Source: Sedimentisphaerales bacterium (GTDB lineage: Bacteria; Planctomycetota; Phycisphaerae; Sedimentisphaerales; SM23-30). From it: a DNA stretch of 62,225 nucleotides. Location: the NCBI GenBank assembly GCA_016934515.1, contig JAFGSR010000023.1, positions 1-62,225 of the forward strand. Reading direction: 5' to 3'. Under the pieces are notes generated by a model, which saw only the letters and a list, made by a program, of their open reading frames with translations, was not told the DNA's origin and made no database searches. A program made the translations under genes and the position numbers. Positions 37,164-45,113 of the stretch are shown piece by piece. How positions within the stretch are numbered: the stretch's first letter is position 1; each line of letters begins with the position of its first letter.

Positions 37164-37177
37164 CTATAATTCTATAG
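37164..37177. promoter_or_regulatory. Short AT-rich inverted repeat between the GH38-like gene and the metal-uptake cluster
   Basis: CTATA (37164-37168) and TATAG (37173-37177) flank ATTC in the 300-bp divergent region. It could be part of a promoter or regulator site for the metal-uptake-like operon. It does not clearly match a Fur or Zur consensus. The rest of 37028-37327 shows nothing recognisable. Confidence 0.15.
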
Positions 37178-37327
37178 CTGTGTAGTTGCAAGGCAAATTG
37201 GACATTTTCTCCGAGGCCCAATGCCGGTTGCCTTCATATATAACTTCTTTGTTGCCAAGGATTAGCTAGCTACCACCCTGCTGATAATATAATACCAAAC
37301 CAAAATAAAAAAATAACTCCGGAGACA

Positions 37328-39214
37328 GTGAATATTTATCGAACAATGAGCAACAGTAGAAATTTATATCTGTGGTTGCGTACATTTATCTTTAGACTAA
37401 CTGGAAAGTCATTGATTATTCTATGCCCCGCCGGTGGTTTTATCTTGTTGATGCTCGTAGCTCCTGAAGCTCAAGCACATCCCATTTCCATAACTTGGGT
37501 TGACGCTCATGTAACCAAAACCAAAGCCCGAGTCACACTAAAGATCACCCCGGAAGACCTTTATCTGTTCTATAACATCGAACCAGACGAAAACAACTTA
37601 CTCAAAACCAAAGACCTTCTTGACGCCCTCGAAAAGCATGAAGCGTTCCTCCTGAAATATTTCTTCGTTCTCGATATTCAGGGCAAACGTCTGGAAGGCA
37701 AAATAATAAAAATAACACCCTTTAAAATAGAAGGCCAAGGCGTACCCATGGCGGAAATCGCCGGCAAAACTGCTACTTATGTCTTGCTGTTCGATCTCGA
37801 TGAACCACCTGAAATACTTACGTTCTATCAGAATTTCGGCGGTGACGAAATGACCCTTCCGGCGGTAATGATCATGAGCGTAACTCAAGGTGCTTTTGAT
37901 CAGACAAAACGTGTTGAACTCGATAAAGGTATGCCATATATCATTCGTTTCAGTTGGGACGGCCAAACTCCGCCGCAAGTCGCCTCCAGAGAAAGCTTAA
38001 GAGATGAAGATGTACCCGATATCGAAAAGGCGATGGGAATATCAAGCTACAGTTCTATCTATTCGTTTATCTACATAACCGATTTCGAGGTCAGACATGA
38101 AATTCTGATTCCCCTGCTTACTCTGGAAACCTGGTTTACCATACCACGCAAAAACCCTGACCTCCTGGAAATAGACGAGCAAGACGCCGCTTATGTGATG
38201 CTAAGTGATTTTTTCAGTAAGCATAACCATATCGAAATCGATGGCATTGTAGTTAAACCGACCGTTCAGCGGATTGACTTCTACGGGCTTGACTTCAAAG
38301 ATTTTGCTATGCAGGCTGAACGCCGTGCTGTGCGACCCGTAACCGCTCGGGTAGGGGCAATCCTGTCATACAGCACTAAAGGCGCACCCAACAAAGTAAA
38401 AGTCGCCTGGGATATGAACAACTGGAGAGTCCATTTTATGCGGTCGGTTATTTATGCTTATGACCAGAATCTCAAACATGTTTTCTGCCACCCCACCCCA
38501 AATTTCGAATGGACCAATCCCGGCAGGGAACCACTCCCTCCAATTACAAAAATCACCTCCCCCGCCCCACCGCCTAAGCTGTCGATACCTATAGCGGCCC
38601 TGGCAGGCTTACCTGCACTCATATTAATAATGTTTATCATGAAGGCTGCTTCTTGTAAAAAAGGTCATTATTTAACTGCGATTTTTGTTCTTGGGATTCT
38701 AACTGCCATAGCCTGGCCCTATGGACGACTGGAAGTCCCCGATCCTTTTGCACCTAAACCCACCCTGTCCGATCAGGATGCCTTGGCAATTTTCGGATCG
38801 CTGCATAAAAATATCTACCGCGCTTTTGACTACCGAACTGAAAGTGATATCTATGACGCACTGGCCAATAGTGTCGATGGCGAATTGCTCGCTGATATAT
38901 ATCTGAAGATTCACAAGGGCCTCGAGATGCAGGAACAAGGCGGCGCGGTATCACGTGTCAAAGAAGTAAAGATCATTGACGGCAAAAAAACCACGCTGAA
39001 CAAAACCGGTAACGAAAATAGTTACGACTTTGGCTACCAATGCAACTGGACGGTCGAAGGCACGGTCGAACATTGGGGACATATTCATACTCGCGTAAAT
39101 CAGTACGAGGCGATATTCAGCGTCAGAACTCGAAAAAATGCCTGGAAGATTACCGACATGCAGGTCCTGAACGAAAAACGCTTGAAATTCCAGACCAGAC
39201 TGCGGAAAATGTAG
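37328..39214 (+). CDS. Membrane-anchored exported protein with HupE-like N-terminal domain; unknown function
   Basis: The 628-residue product starts at GTG with GGAGACA just upstream; an ATG at 37346 is too far from it. A signal sequence ends near residue 54 at PEAQA, leaving a mature end HPISITWVDAHV. That start recalls the extracellular part of HupE/UreJ-type metal proteins, but I am not certain of the family. Two membrane helices lie near 416-438 and 446-466, followed by a soluble C-terminal domain (DQDALAIFGSLHKNIYRAFD... HWGHIHTRVNQYEAIF). The next genes encode an ABC ATPase, a permease and a zinc-binding-like lipoprotein, suggesting a role in metal handling. Confidence 0.65.
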   Translation: MNIYRTMSNSRNLYLWLRTFIFRLTGKSLIILCPAGGFILLMLVAPEAQAHPISITWVDAHVTKTKARVTLKITPEDLYLFYNIEPDENNLLKTKDLLDALEKHEAFLLKYFFVLDIQGKRLEGKIIKITPFKIEGQGVPMAEIAGKTATYVLLFDLDEPPEILTFYQNFGGDEMTLPAVMIMSVTQGAFDQTKRVELDKGMPYIIRFSWDGQTPPQVASRESLRDEDVPDIEKAMGISSYSSIYSFIYITDFEVRHEILIPLLTLETWFTIPRKNPDLLEIDEQDAAYVMLSDFFSKHNHIEIDGIVVKPTVQRIDFYGLDFKDFAMQAERRAVRPVTARVGAILSYSTKGAPNKVKVAWDMNNWRVHFMRSVIYAYDQNLKHVFCHPTPNFEWTNPGREPLPPITKITSPAPPPKLSIPIAALAGLPALILIMFIMKAASCKKGHYLTAIFVLGILTAIAWPYGRLEVPDPFAPKPTLSDQDALAIFGSLHKNIYRAFDYRTESDIYDALANSVDGELLADIYLKIHKGLEMQEQGGAVSRVKEVKIIDGKKTTLNKTGNENSYDFGYQCNWTVEGTVEHWGHIHTRVNQYEAIFSVRTRKNAWKITDMQVLNEKRLKFQTRLRKM

Positions 39215-39265
39215 GAACCAAGGCATTGTGGCATTTGTTGTAACTTCGAATTATATTGGTTTAAC

Positions 39266-39934
39266 ATGATTACTATTGAAAATCTTGACTTCAAATATGG
39301 CCAGTCTGATTTCGATCTGCGTATCGATCAGCTATCTATCGAACCTGGCTCCAAAGTCAGTTTCGTCGGGCCCAGCGGTTTGGGCAAAACCACGCTTTTG
39401 AATTTAATCGGCGGTATTCTAGTCCCCCGTCAAGGAACTATCAAAATAGGTAAGATAGTTTTAACTCATTTGGACGATGCGGCAAGACGTGATTTTCGGA
39501 TCACCAGCATCGGTTTTGTGTTCCAGGATTTCGAGCTTATCGACTACTTAAACCTCTATGAAAACATTCTCCTGCCCTGGCTGATCAACAGTTCCTTAAA
39601 GCTTACCAACAGTGTCCGCCGACAAGCTCGCTCCTTAGCAACCGATATGGGCCTTGGCGACAAATTGAACCGGCCCATCAGCAAACTGTCCCAGGGCGAA
39701 AAACAACGAGTTGCTGTTTGCCGGGCACTCCTGCCTGGACCTGACGTGCTTCTTGCCGATGAACCTACCGGCAATCTGGACCCAGCTTACAAACAACTCA
39801 TTTTGGATATATTGTTTGAACACATCTCCAAAACCAACGCAACGCTGATAATGGTTACGCATGATCATAGTTTATTAAAAGGTTTTGATAAGGTAATTGA
39901 TTTTCAGGATTTCCAAAGCATAAATAAAACATAA
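39266..39934 (+). CDS. ABC transporter ATP-binding protein (LolD/MacB type)
   Basis: The 222-residue ATPase has Walker A (GPSGLGKTT, residues 36-44), Q-loop FVFQDFELIDYLNLYENILLPW, signature LSQGEKQR near 141, Walker B VLLADEPTGNLDP near 160, and the switch His in MVTHDH. Size and the ENILLP motif place it with LolD/FtsE/MacB-like enzymes, not with ZnuC-type importers. Its stop codon is one base from the ATG of the permease gene, so the two are co-translated partners. No strong ribosome-binding site is visible. Confidence 0.93.
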   Translation: MITIENLDFKYGQSDFDLRIDQLSIEPGSKVSFVGPSGLGKTTLLNLIGGILVPRQGTIKIGKIVLTHLDDAARRDFRITSIGFVFQDFELIDYLNLYENILLPWLINSSLKLTNSVRRQARSLATDMGLGDKLNRPISKLSQGEKQRVAVCRALLPGPDVLLADEPTGNLDPAYKQLILDILFEHISKTNATLIMVTHDHSLLKGFDKVIDFQDFQSINKT

Positions 39935-39935
39935 T

Positions 39936-41114
39936 ATGTATAGAACTCTCTTACTAGCATGGCGATATATCGCCTTTCATAAGATCAAAACCGCTATACT
40001 GATCTGCTGTATCACGCTGATGGCCTATCTGCCGCTGGCACTACATTGGTTTGTAGATTACAGCCAGGCATACTTGATGTCCCGCGCCGATTCTACGCCA
40101 TTAATCATCGGAGCAAAAGGAAGCAGATTTGACCTGGCTCTTCATGCCTTGTATTTCCAGGCAAATCCGCCGGACGTAATCTCCATGCAACAGGTCGATA
40201 ACATCCGCAACAGCAACTTCGCACTGCCTATACCCTTGTATGTTCGCTTCAGTGCACGGGGTTTCCCCATTGTCGGCACAACTCTGGATTATTTTCAGTT
40301 TCGCGGCCTCAAAATAGCGCAAGGCACCCAACTCGTCCGGCTTGGGGATTGCCTGCTGGGGGCGGAAGTCGCTCAGAAACTTGCCCTGAAACCGGGAGAC
40401 CGCCTTATCACTGACCCTGAAAACGTCTTTGATATCAGCAGCACCTATCCACTTAACATGCGCGTTGCCGGAATTCTTGAGAAAACTCTCTCGCCGGATG
40501 ATTACGCTGTCTTTGTTGACACTAAATCCGCATGGATAATCGCCGGTATAGGCCACGGCCATCAAGACCTGACCAAAACAACGGACAATCAAGCTGTCTT
40601 AAAACGCGAACCAGGCAACGTTATTGCTAGTGCCGCACTTATGCAGTACACAGAAATAACTGATGAAAATATCGATTCGTTCCACTTCCACGGCAACACG
40701 GAAAACTTCCCCCTCACTGCTGTCATTGCAATACCGCACGATCAAAAATCCCAAACCCTGCTCATCGGCCGTTACGAATCAAAAAATACAGACGCCCAGA
40801 TTCTCAATCCTGTCAAAATTGTCAATGAGCTGATGGGCATGATCTTCAAAGTAAAACGTTTTTTCGACGCTAATGTGGTATTAGTAACAATTTCAACCTT
40901 GCTTTTTCTGGTGTTGGTGGTATTATTATCTTTGCAACTGAGACGCCGTGAAATGGAAACCATGTTCAAGTTGGGCTGTAGCCGCTTGACAATTTTCTGG
41001 CTCCAGGCAACGGAACTGGCTATCATTTTAGCTGCCGGGTTTGCCTTGGCCGGCGGACTGGCCCTTGTAACAATTCAATATGCACCATACCTTATTCGCG
41101 AATTGCTTTTTTAA
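39936..41114 (+). CDS. ABC transporter permease (FtsX/MacB-like)
   Basis: The 392-residue protein has a first membrane helix at about 13-34, a large exported domain from about 40 to 300 (VGTTLDYFQFRGLKIAQGTQLVRLGDCLLGAEVAQKL is typical of MacB_PCD domains), and C-terminal helices near 313-340 and 352-382, with the RRREMETMFKLGCSR loop that contacts the ATPase. The protein ends soon after the last hydrophobic stretch, so it may have one helix fewer than usual FtsX permeases. With the preceding ATPase it would form a Type VII (MacB-like) machine that moves or extracts something across the inner membrane without a classic substrate channel. Confidence 0.88.
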   Translation: MYRTLLLAWRYIAFHKIKTAILICCITLMAYLPLALHWFVDYSQAYLMSRADSTPLIIGAKGSRFDLALHALYFQANPPDVISMQQVDNIRNSNFALPIPLYVRFSARGFPIVGTTLDYFQFRGLKIAQGTQLVRLGDCLLGAEVAQKLALKPGDRLITDPENVFDISSTYPLNMRVAGILEKTLSPDDYAVFVDTKSAWIIAGIGHGHQDLTKTTDNQAVLKREPGNVIASAALMQYTEITDENIDSFHFHGNTENFPLTAVIAIPHDQKSQTLLIGRYESKNTDAQILNPVKIVNELMGMIFKVKRFFDANVVLVTISTLLFLVLVVLLSLQLRRREMETMFKLGCSRLTIFWLQATELAIILAAGFALAGGLALVTIQYAPYLIRELLF

Positions 41115-41260
41115 TCGTCATCCAAAGCACAAATAGCTTTTATCCCTCAGCGCCGCTGAAGTATAAAATTTCAACCTCCAATGTATATCGGAAAATTATG
41201 TAGGGCCCCTGCTCAGGCGTGGGGCTATATATAACTTGGCATACTTGAAAGGAGATAGCC

Positions 41261-42202
41261 ATGCCAAAGAGAAATTTACTCTTTAACCGTCTCGTCGCTT
41301 TTGCGTTGTGCAGCTTTTTTGTCCTGAGCATTGGTATGTCCTGCAAAAAGTCTAACCAACAAACCACCCCATCCGCAACCAAAAATAAGAAAGTAATCTA
41401 TACCGTCAACTACCCATTAAAATATTTCGCCCAGCGCATTGCCGGTGACCAGCTAAAAATAATCTTCCCCGCCCCGCCCGACGTTGATCCCGCCTTCTGG
41501 ATGCCCAACGATAAAGCCGTTATGGCTTATCAGCAAGCCGATCTCATCCTGCTTAACGGCGCTAAATATGCCCATTGGGTTGACAAAGTCTCCCTGCCCG
41601 AATCGAAACTGGTAAACACCTCGGAAGCTTTTAAAGATCGTTATCTTATGTTAAAAGAAGCCATGGAACACAGTCACGGCCCGGAAGGAAAACACGCCCA
41701 CGAAGGAATTGACTTTACCACTTGGCTGGATCCCCAGTTGGCTATATTACATGCTCAGGCAATCCTGGAGTCGTTTATTAAATTATCACCGCAACATTCT
41801 GATATTTTCAAACAAAACTTTGATCTACTCAAAAAGGATCTACAGGATTTGGATGTAAGTTTCCAAAAACTATTCTCAAATTACCATCAGGAACCGCTTA
41901 TCGCCTCTCACCCGGTGTACAATTACTTTGCTCGACGCTATAACTTGAATCTCAAAAGCCTGCACTGGGAACCCGACGAAATGCCCGATGATACTCAATG
42001 GCGGCAATTCGAAGAACTCCTGAAAATCCATCCTGCTAAATGGGTAATCTGGGAAGCCCCGCCATCCGAAAAGGTTGTAGAAAAACTTAAAACTTACGGA
42101 GTAAGCTGCGCCGTCTTTAACCAAAGTAATAATGTATCTTCGGAGGGAGATTATTTACAGGTAATGCAAAATAATATAGAAAGACTAAAACCTCTTCTCT
42201 AA
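41261..42202 (+). CDS. Zinc-type metal-binding lipoprotein (ZnuA-like, cluster A-I)
   Basis: The 313-residue product has a lipoprotein signal ending in IGMSC (Cys about 28). It follows the ZnuA/TroA pattern: VIYTVNYPLKYFAQRIAG near 43-60, PDVDPAFWMP near 74, LILLNGAKYAHWVDK near 95, a His-rich acidic loop HSHGPEGKHAHEG near 137-149, DFTTWLDPQLA, ASHPVYNYFARRYNL near 220 and WVIWEAPPSEKV near 263. The WLDP, ASHPVYNYFARRY and acidic EAPPS sites are where cluster A-I proteins carry metal ligands. AAAGGAG precedes the ATG. It lies 146 bp after the FtsX-type permease gene, so the usual ZnuB/ZnuC partners are missing. Confidence 0.88.
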   Translation: MPKRNLLFNRLVAFALCSFFVLSIGMSCKKSNQQTTPSATKNKKVIYTVNYPLKYFAQRIAGDQLKIIFPAPPDVDPAFWMPNDKAVMAYQQADLILLNGAKYAHWVDKVSLPESKLVNTSEAFKDRYLMLKEAMEHSHGPEGKHAHEGIDFTTWLDPQLAILHAQAILESFIKLSPQHSDIFKQNFDLLKKDLQDLDVSFQKLFSNYHQEPLIASHPVYNYFARRYNLNLKSLHWEPDEMPDDTQWRQFEELLKIHPAKWVIWEAPPSEKVVEKLKTYGVSCAVFNQSNNVSSEGDYLQVMQNNIERLKPLL

Positions 42203-42341
42203 AGCCCAGTTCTTATTGAGTATTTTAACCGGATAGTCGCTTTCTCCTGGAATTAAAATTTATTCGAGGATACCTGGAAATTATTTGCGCCCGGTCACTC
42301 AAGGAACGTTCGTATAACTAGACGAATTTCAACACATTAGT

Positions 42342-43949
42342 TCAAAATTCTAACTTATTTAATTTACTTTCCAACTCGTCGGCAACAGATTCTATATTTC
42401 TATAAGAACCCGGAATACTCTGGCCTATATCACGGTCTTTTCTGCTAACCTCCGCCTGGCGCCTCAGGCCTTCTATGGCACGCTGAACACGTTCTCTCAA
42501 ACCAGGTACATTGTGACCTCCCCGCAGTGTTTTATAGCCCCAAAATGCTTCTGCGTGTAACTTCCATATCGTCGTAACTCTGCGAAGTCTGTCTAACCTG
42601 ATACGCAGATCGTCATATTTCTCATCTTCCAGATAGGGCTTGGCCATTCGCAAATTCATAAGCGACTCATCGGCTAACGCAATTGCTTCATCCTTCTCAG
42701 CCAGAATTGTTTCCAGATACTCAGGCGTGGGGCAATTCAATAATTTTTCCGTCTCTTTTAGTTTCCCCGAATCTTCGGGATACCATTTAGCGGTTGATCT
42801 GCGTGAAATGGTCGCGTCGGCATATCCAAAGGAAGGCAAAGCAGTGTGATCTGTGTACCAATATTTATGCGCGAACAAGGCTTTGTTGACACATTCGAAG
42901 GTGGGCTTTAATGCTTTTTCGATAAACGGTGCGCCTTTTGCACCGTAATGCTTAACCGTCCATTCATTCCATATTTCTCCTGCAGTGATTTTCGCGTCTT
43001 CTGTTAGACGATACATAGCGTATATATTAATTTCATTGGGTGTATAAAAAGCATCATATCCGGCATGATCAAGTCTTACATTGTACCCAACTACTCCGGG
43101 CCGAGCCAAATCGTACCGCCAGCGATACTCAAAATATTCCGGCGAAGTATATGGAATGCGATTTCTGCCTGTGAACTCGGATGAACAGTCAAACTCAACG
43201 ATCAGCCGTCGATCAGGAAAAGCTCCTATTACAGGATTATGAGGATAAAAAGGCTGCCAATCGTGCGGAACGCATTTGGATTGAATCATTACGCGAGGAT
43301 GAGTCTTCTTAAGACCCTCTTGAACCCATGCCAGTTGATCAGGCTCGTAAAGAAATGTCCTGACAATCAAGTCTTTGCCATTTCTAAAACATACGGCATC
43401 CAGAGTATTAATCAATAACGCAAACCGGTCAGGCATCGATAGCTTGGAACTGACCTGGTTATTATCGAATATTTTATATCTGGTCTCGTGAAACGTAAGA
43501 AGAATACCATCAAACTCAGGGCAATCTTTGTACAGCTTTTCATATTTATCAGTCAGGTATTTAACAAAACCATTAACATCATATTGCACCTTTCCACCTT
43601 TGATAAATTTGGCAGGAACATTTTCCAGCTCGTGTATCCAAATGTAATTTTTCAGGCCCAACGCATTAGCGTCTTTGGCCAACTTACGCAGCTTCGCCGC
43701 TCTGCCAGTTAACACTTCCCTACCATCGTCACTGGTACTATATAACTGTGTAACATGATCTATCATACCATGCGAGAAAACTACTGTATTTACATCATAT
43801 TCCCGAGCCTTTTTCATTACACCGATAACATAATCCATATCCATCTTATGAAACTGCCACATCCGATACTCAGCCAGCGGTTTTCCAGTCGCAAAGTGTG
43901 CTATGAATAGAACTAATATTGTCGTGTAGGTTAACTTGGTTTTTGCCAT
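42342..43949 (-). CDS. Secreted TIM-barrel protein, alpha-glucuronidase-like
   Basis: A signal peptide (to about residue 22) precedes a 510-residue mature protein. It has a barrel pattern: HKMDMDYVIGVMKKAREYDVNTVVFSH, GLKNYIWIHELENVP, CPEFDGILLTFHETRYK, DLIVRTFLYEPDQLAWVQEGL, MIQSKCVPHDWQPFYPHNPVIG and LARPGVVGYNVRLDHAGYDAF. The order and the RTFLYEPDQ/PHDWQPFYP segments recall GH67/GH115-type alpha-glucuronidases, but I cannot confirm the family or catalytic acids. AAGGA precedes the ATG. It could trim uronic acids from xylan or pectin fragments. The gene has no close operon partner. Confidence 0.55.
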   Translation of the reverse strand: MAKTKLTYTTILVLFIAHFATGKPLAEYRMWQFHKMDMDYVIGVMKKAREYDVNTVVFSHGMIDHVTQLYSTSDDGREVLTGRAAKLRKLAKDANALGLKNYIWIHELENVPAKFIKGGKVQYDVNGFVKYLTDKYEKLYKDCPEFDGILLTFHETRYKIFDNNQVSSKLSMPDRFALLINTLDAVCFRNGKDLIVRTFLYEPDQLAWVQEGLKKTHPRVMIQSKCVPHDWQPFYPHNPVIGAFPDRRLIVEFDCSSEFTGRNRIPYTSPEYFEYRWRYDLARPGVVGYNVRLDHAGYDAFYTPNEINIYAMYRLTEDAKITAGEIWNEWTVKHYGAKGAPFIEKALKPTFECVNKALFAHKYWYTDHTALPSFGYADATISRRSTAKWYPEDSGKLKETEKLLNCPTPEYLETILAEKDEAIALADESLMNLRMAKPYLEDEKYDDLRIRLDRLRRVTTIWKLHAEAFWGYKTLRGGHNVPGLRERVQRAIEGLRRQAEVSRKDRDIGQSIPGSYRNIESVADELESKLNKLEF

Positions 43950-44121
43950 TTTTTTTCCTTATACTGCAAGTATTGACTGTACGTCTTCTGCAAAATGAGA
44001 CCAAAAAGCTTTAAATCAGGAGACGATTTTTGGCTCCGGTGATAGATATTTTACCGTTATACTCATTTCTTTCAAGCATATTTTTCTGCTCCTTGTGCTT
44101 TTTCGACTAACCATGACGCAA

Positions 44122-44159
44122 AATTAGCATCGTGAAAATAAATTAGCACCGTGAAAATG
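44122..44159 (+). repeat. 19-bp tandem repeat
   Basis: AATTAGCATCGTGAAAATA (44122-44140) is followed directly by AATTAGCACCGTGAAAATG, identical at 17 of 19 positions. The pair resembles a short iteron array and shares the GAAAATGA-like end with motifs further right. Confidence 0.8.
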
Positions 44160-44236
44160 AGTGTATCAACTGGGGACAAATGCTGCAAATTCTACCCTTA
44201 TTCTCGATACTCTGTGTCCACTATAAGGCCAAAAAT

Positions 44237-44454
44237 AAACGGAAAAGCGGGCCGAAAATGAACACCGAAATGGTACGGTTTTGAACGGAAAAGTGGGCCA
44301 AAAATGAACTGCTAAATCAGGCGTATTACTGGATGTCCAGAATCCATTATGTGTCCGAAAATGAGGCGCGAAAATGGGGTTTTGGGTGTTAAGATGGGTA
44401 AGATGTAACGATTATAGCGTGTCAAAAGCGCGACAAAAGTGGGCCAAAAATGAG
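44237..44454 (+). repeat. Three copies of a ~25-bp GGGCC-AAAAATGA repeat
   Basis: Copies lie at 44237-44263 (ACGGAAAAGCGGGCCGAAAA then TGAAC), 44282-44309 (ACGGAAAAGTGGGCCAAAAA then TGAAC) and 44433-44454 (ACAAAAGTGGGCCAAAAATG then AG). The spacing is irregular, so this is not a CRISPR. Multiple internal end repeats of this sort occur in IS21-family elements, so a decayed element end is one explanation. Confidence 0.65.
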
Positions 44455-44750
44455 AAAAAGTGAAATTTTGTCAAAAAACAGGGGTGAAAGTTGGGTGGTT
44501 TTGGGGTGATTTTTAAAGAAACTTGGGGCAAACTTAGCGGTTTTTTGCAGAAACTTGCGATTTTTGAAAATGGCCTGTCGCGCTTTCGGCCACATTTTTG
44601 TTTTGGAAAAATGAACCTAAGATATTCAATGACAAGGTGTTACGCTGATTATCGCTGAATGAAACAAATTATGGTTTATGGATATTAGCTGTCGTGTTTA
44701 TGGTTCGGTGGTATTTTGCGGGAAAAATTTATGTAAATCCTTTTGTATCA

Positions 44751-44820
44751 GCAGATTAACGCAGTTTTACTCAGATTTATATCCTACTGCCTTGGTGGGA
44801 TTTAAAATTTTGAGTTTTGG
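44751..44820 (+). repeat. Dispersed intergenic repeat, copy 2
   Basis: This copy has the same ordered blocks as 1-81: GCAGATTAACGCAG, CAGATTTATATCCTACTG, TTGGTGGG and TTAAAATTTTGAGTTTTGG. It lies in the long noncoding region left of the Tat-signal Gfo/Idh gene. Confidence 0.7.
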
Positions 44821-45113
44821 ATGTTAATTTCTGAATGAAAGAGAAAAAAACTGCCACAAGAAAACACTCGTTGCGCCTACCCGTCTTGGCAGGCAGGCGC
44901 GAGCACGGCGGCAACTTCGCTGACGCGGTGAAGAAAATTCACAAAAAGAACAAATGAAATGCAGACGTGAAATTAACACATATTTTACGAATAAAACGAA
45001 TTTTTTATGCCACGAGTTTAAGCGGTTGGCGTTTTCTGCTATAGTGGAGAGATCGTATGTGCATTTTCTCTTACGCGGCTCAACTGGAACCCATCAAAAC
45101 CAGGAGAAATATT

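Larger units (their letters stand above)
43950..45113. other. Long noncoding region with repeats, strong G skew and G-run clusters
   Basis: No gene-like frame exists in these 1164 bp. The region holds a 19-bp tandem duplication (44122-44159), three copies of a roughly 25-bp GGGCC-AAAAATGA repeat (44237-44454), about eight AAAATGA-type motifs (44151-44617), clusters of GGG/GGGG runs (44376-44398 and 44481-44528), and a dispersed repeat copy (44751-44820). The plus strand is extremely G-rich over C: 19 G against 2 C in 44461-44520. Possible readings are a replication origin, an eroded IS21-like element or a regulatory RNA region. Confidence 0.6.

Noticed and set aside
44237-44454. CRISPR array
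   Set aside because: The repeats are few, degenerate and unevenly spaced, and no cas genes are present.
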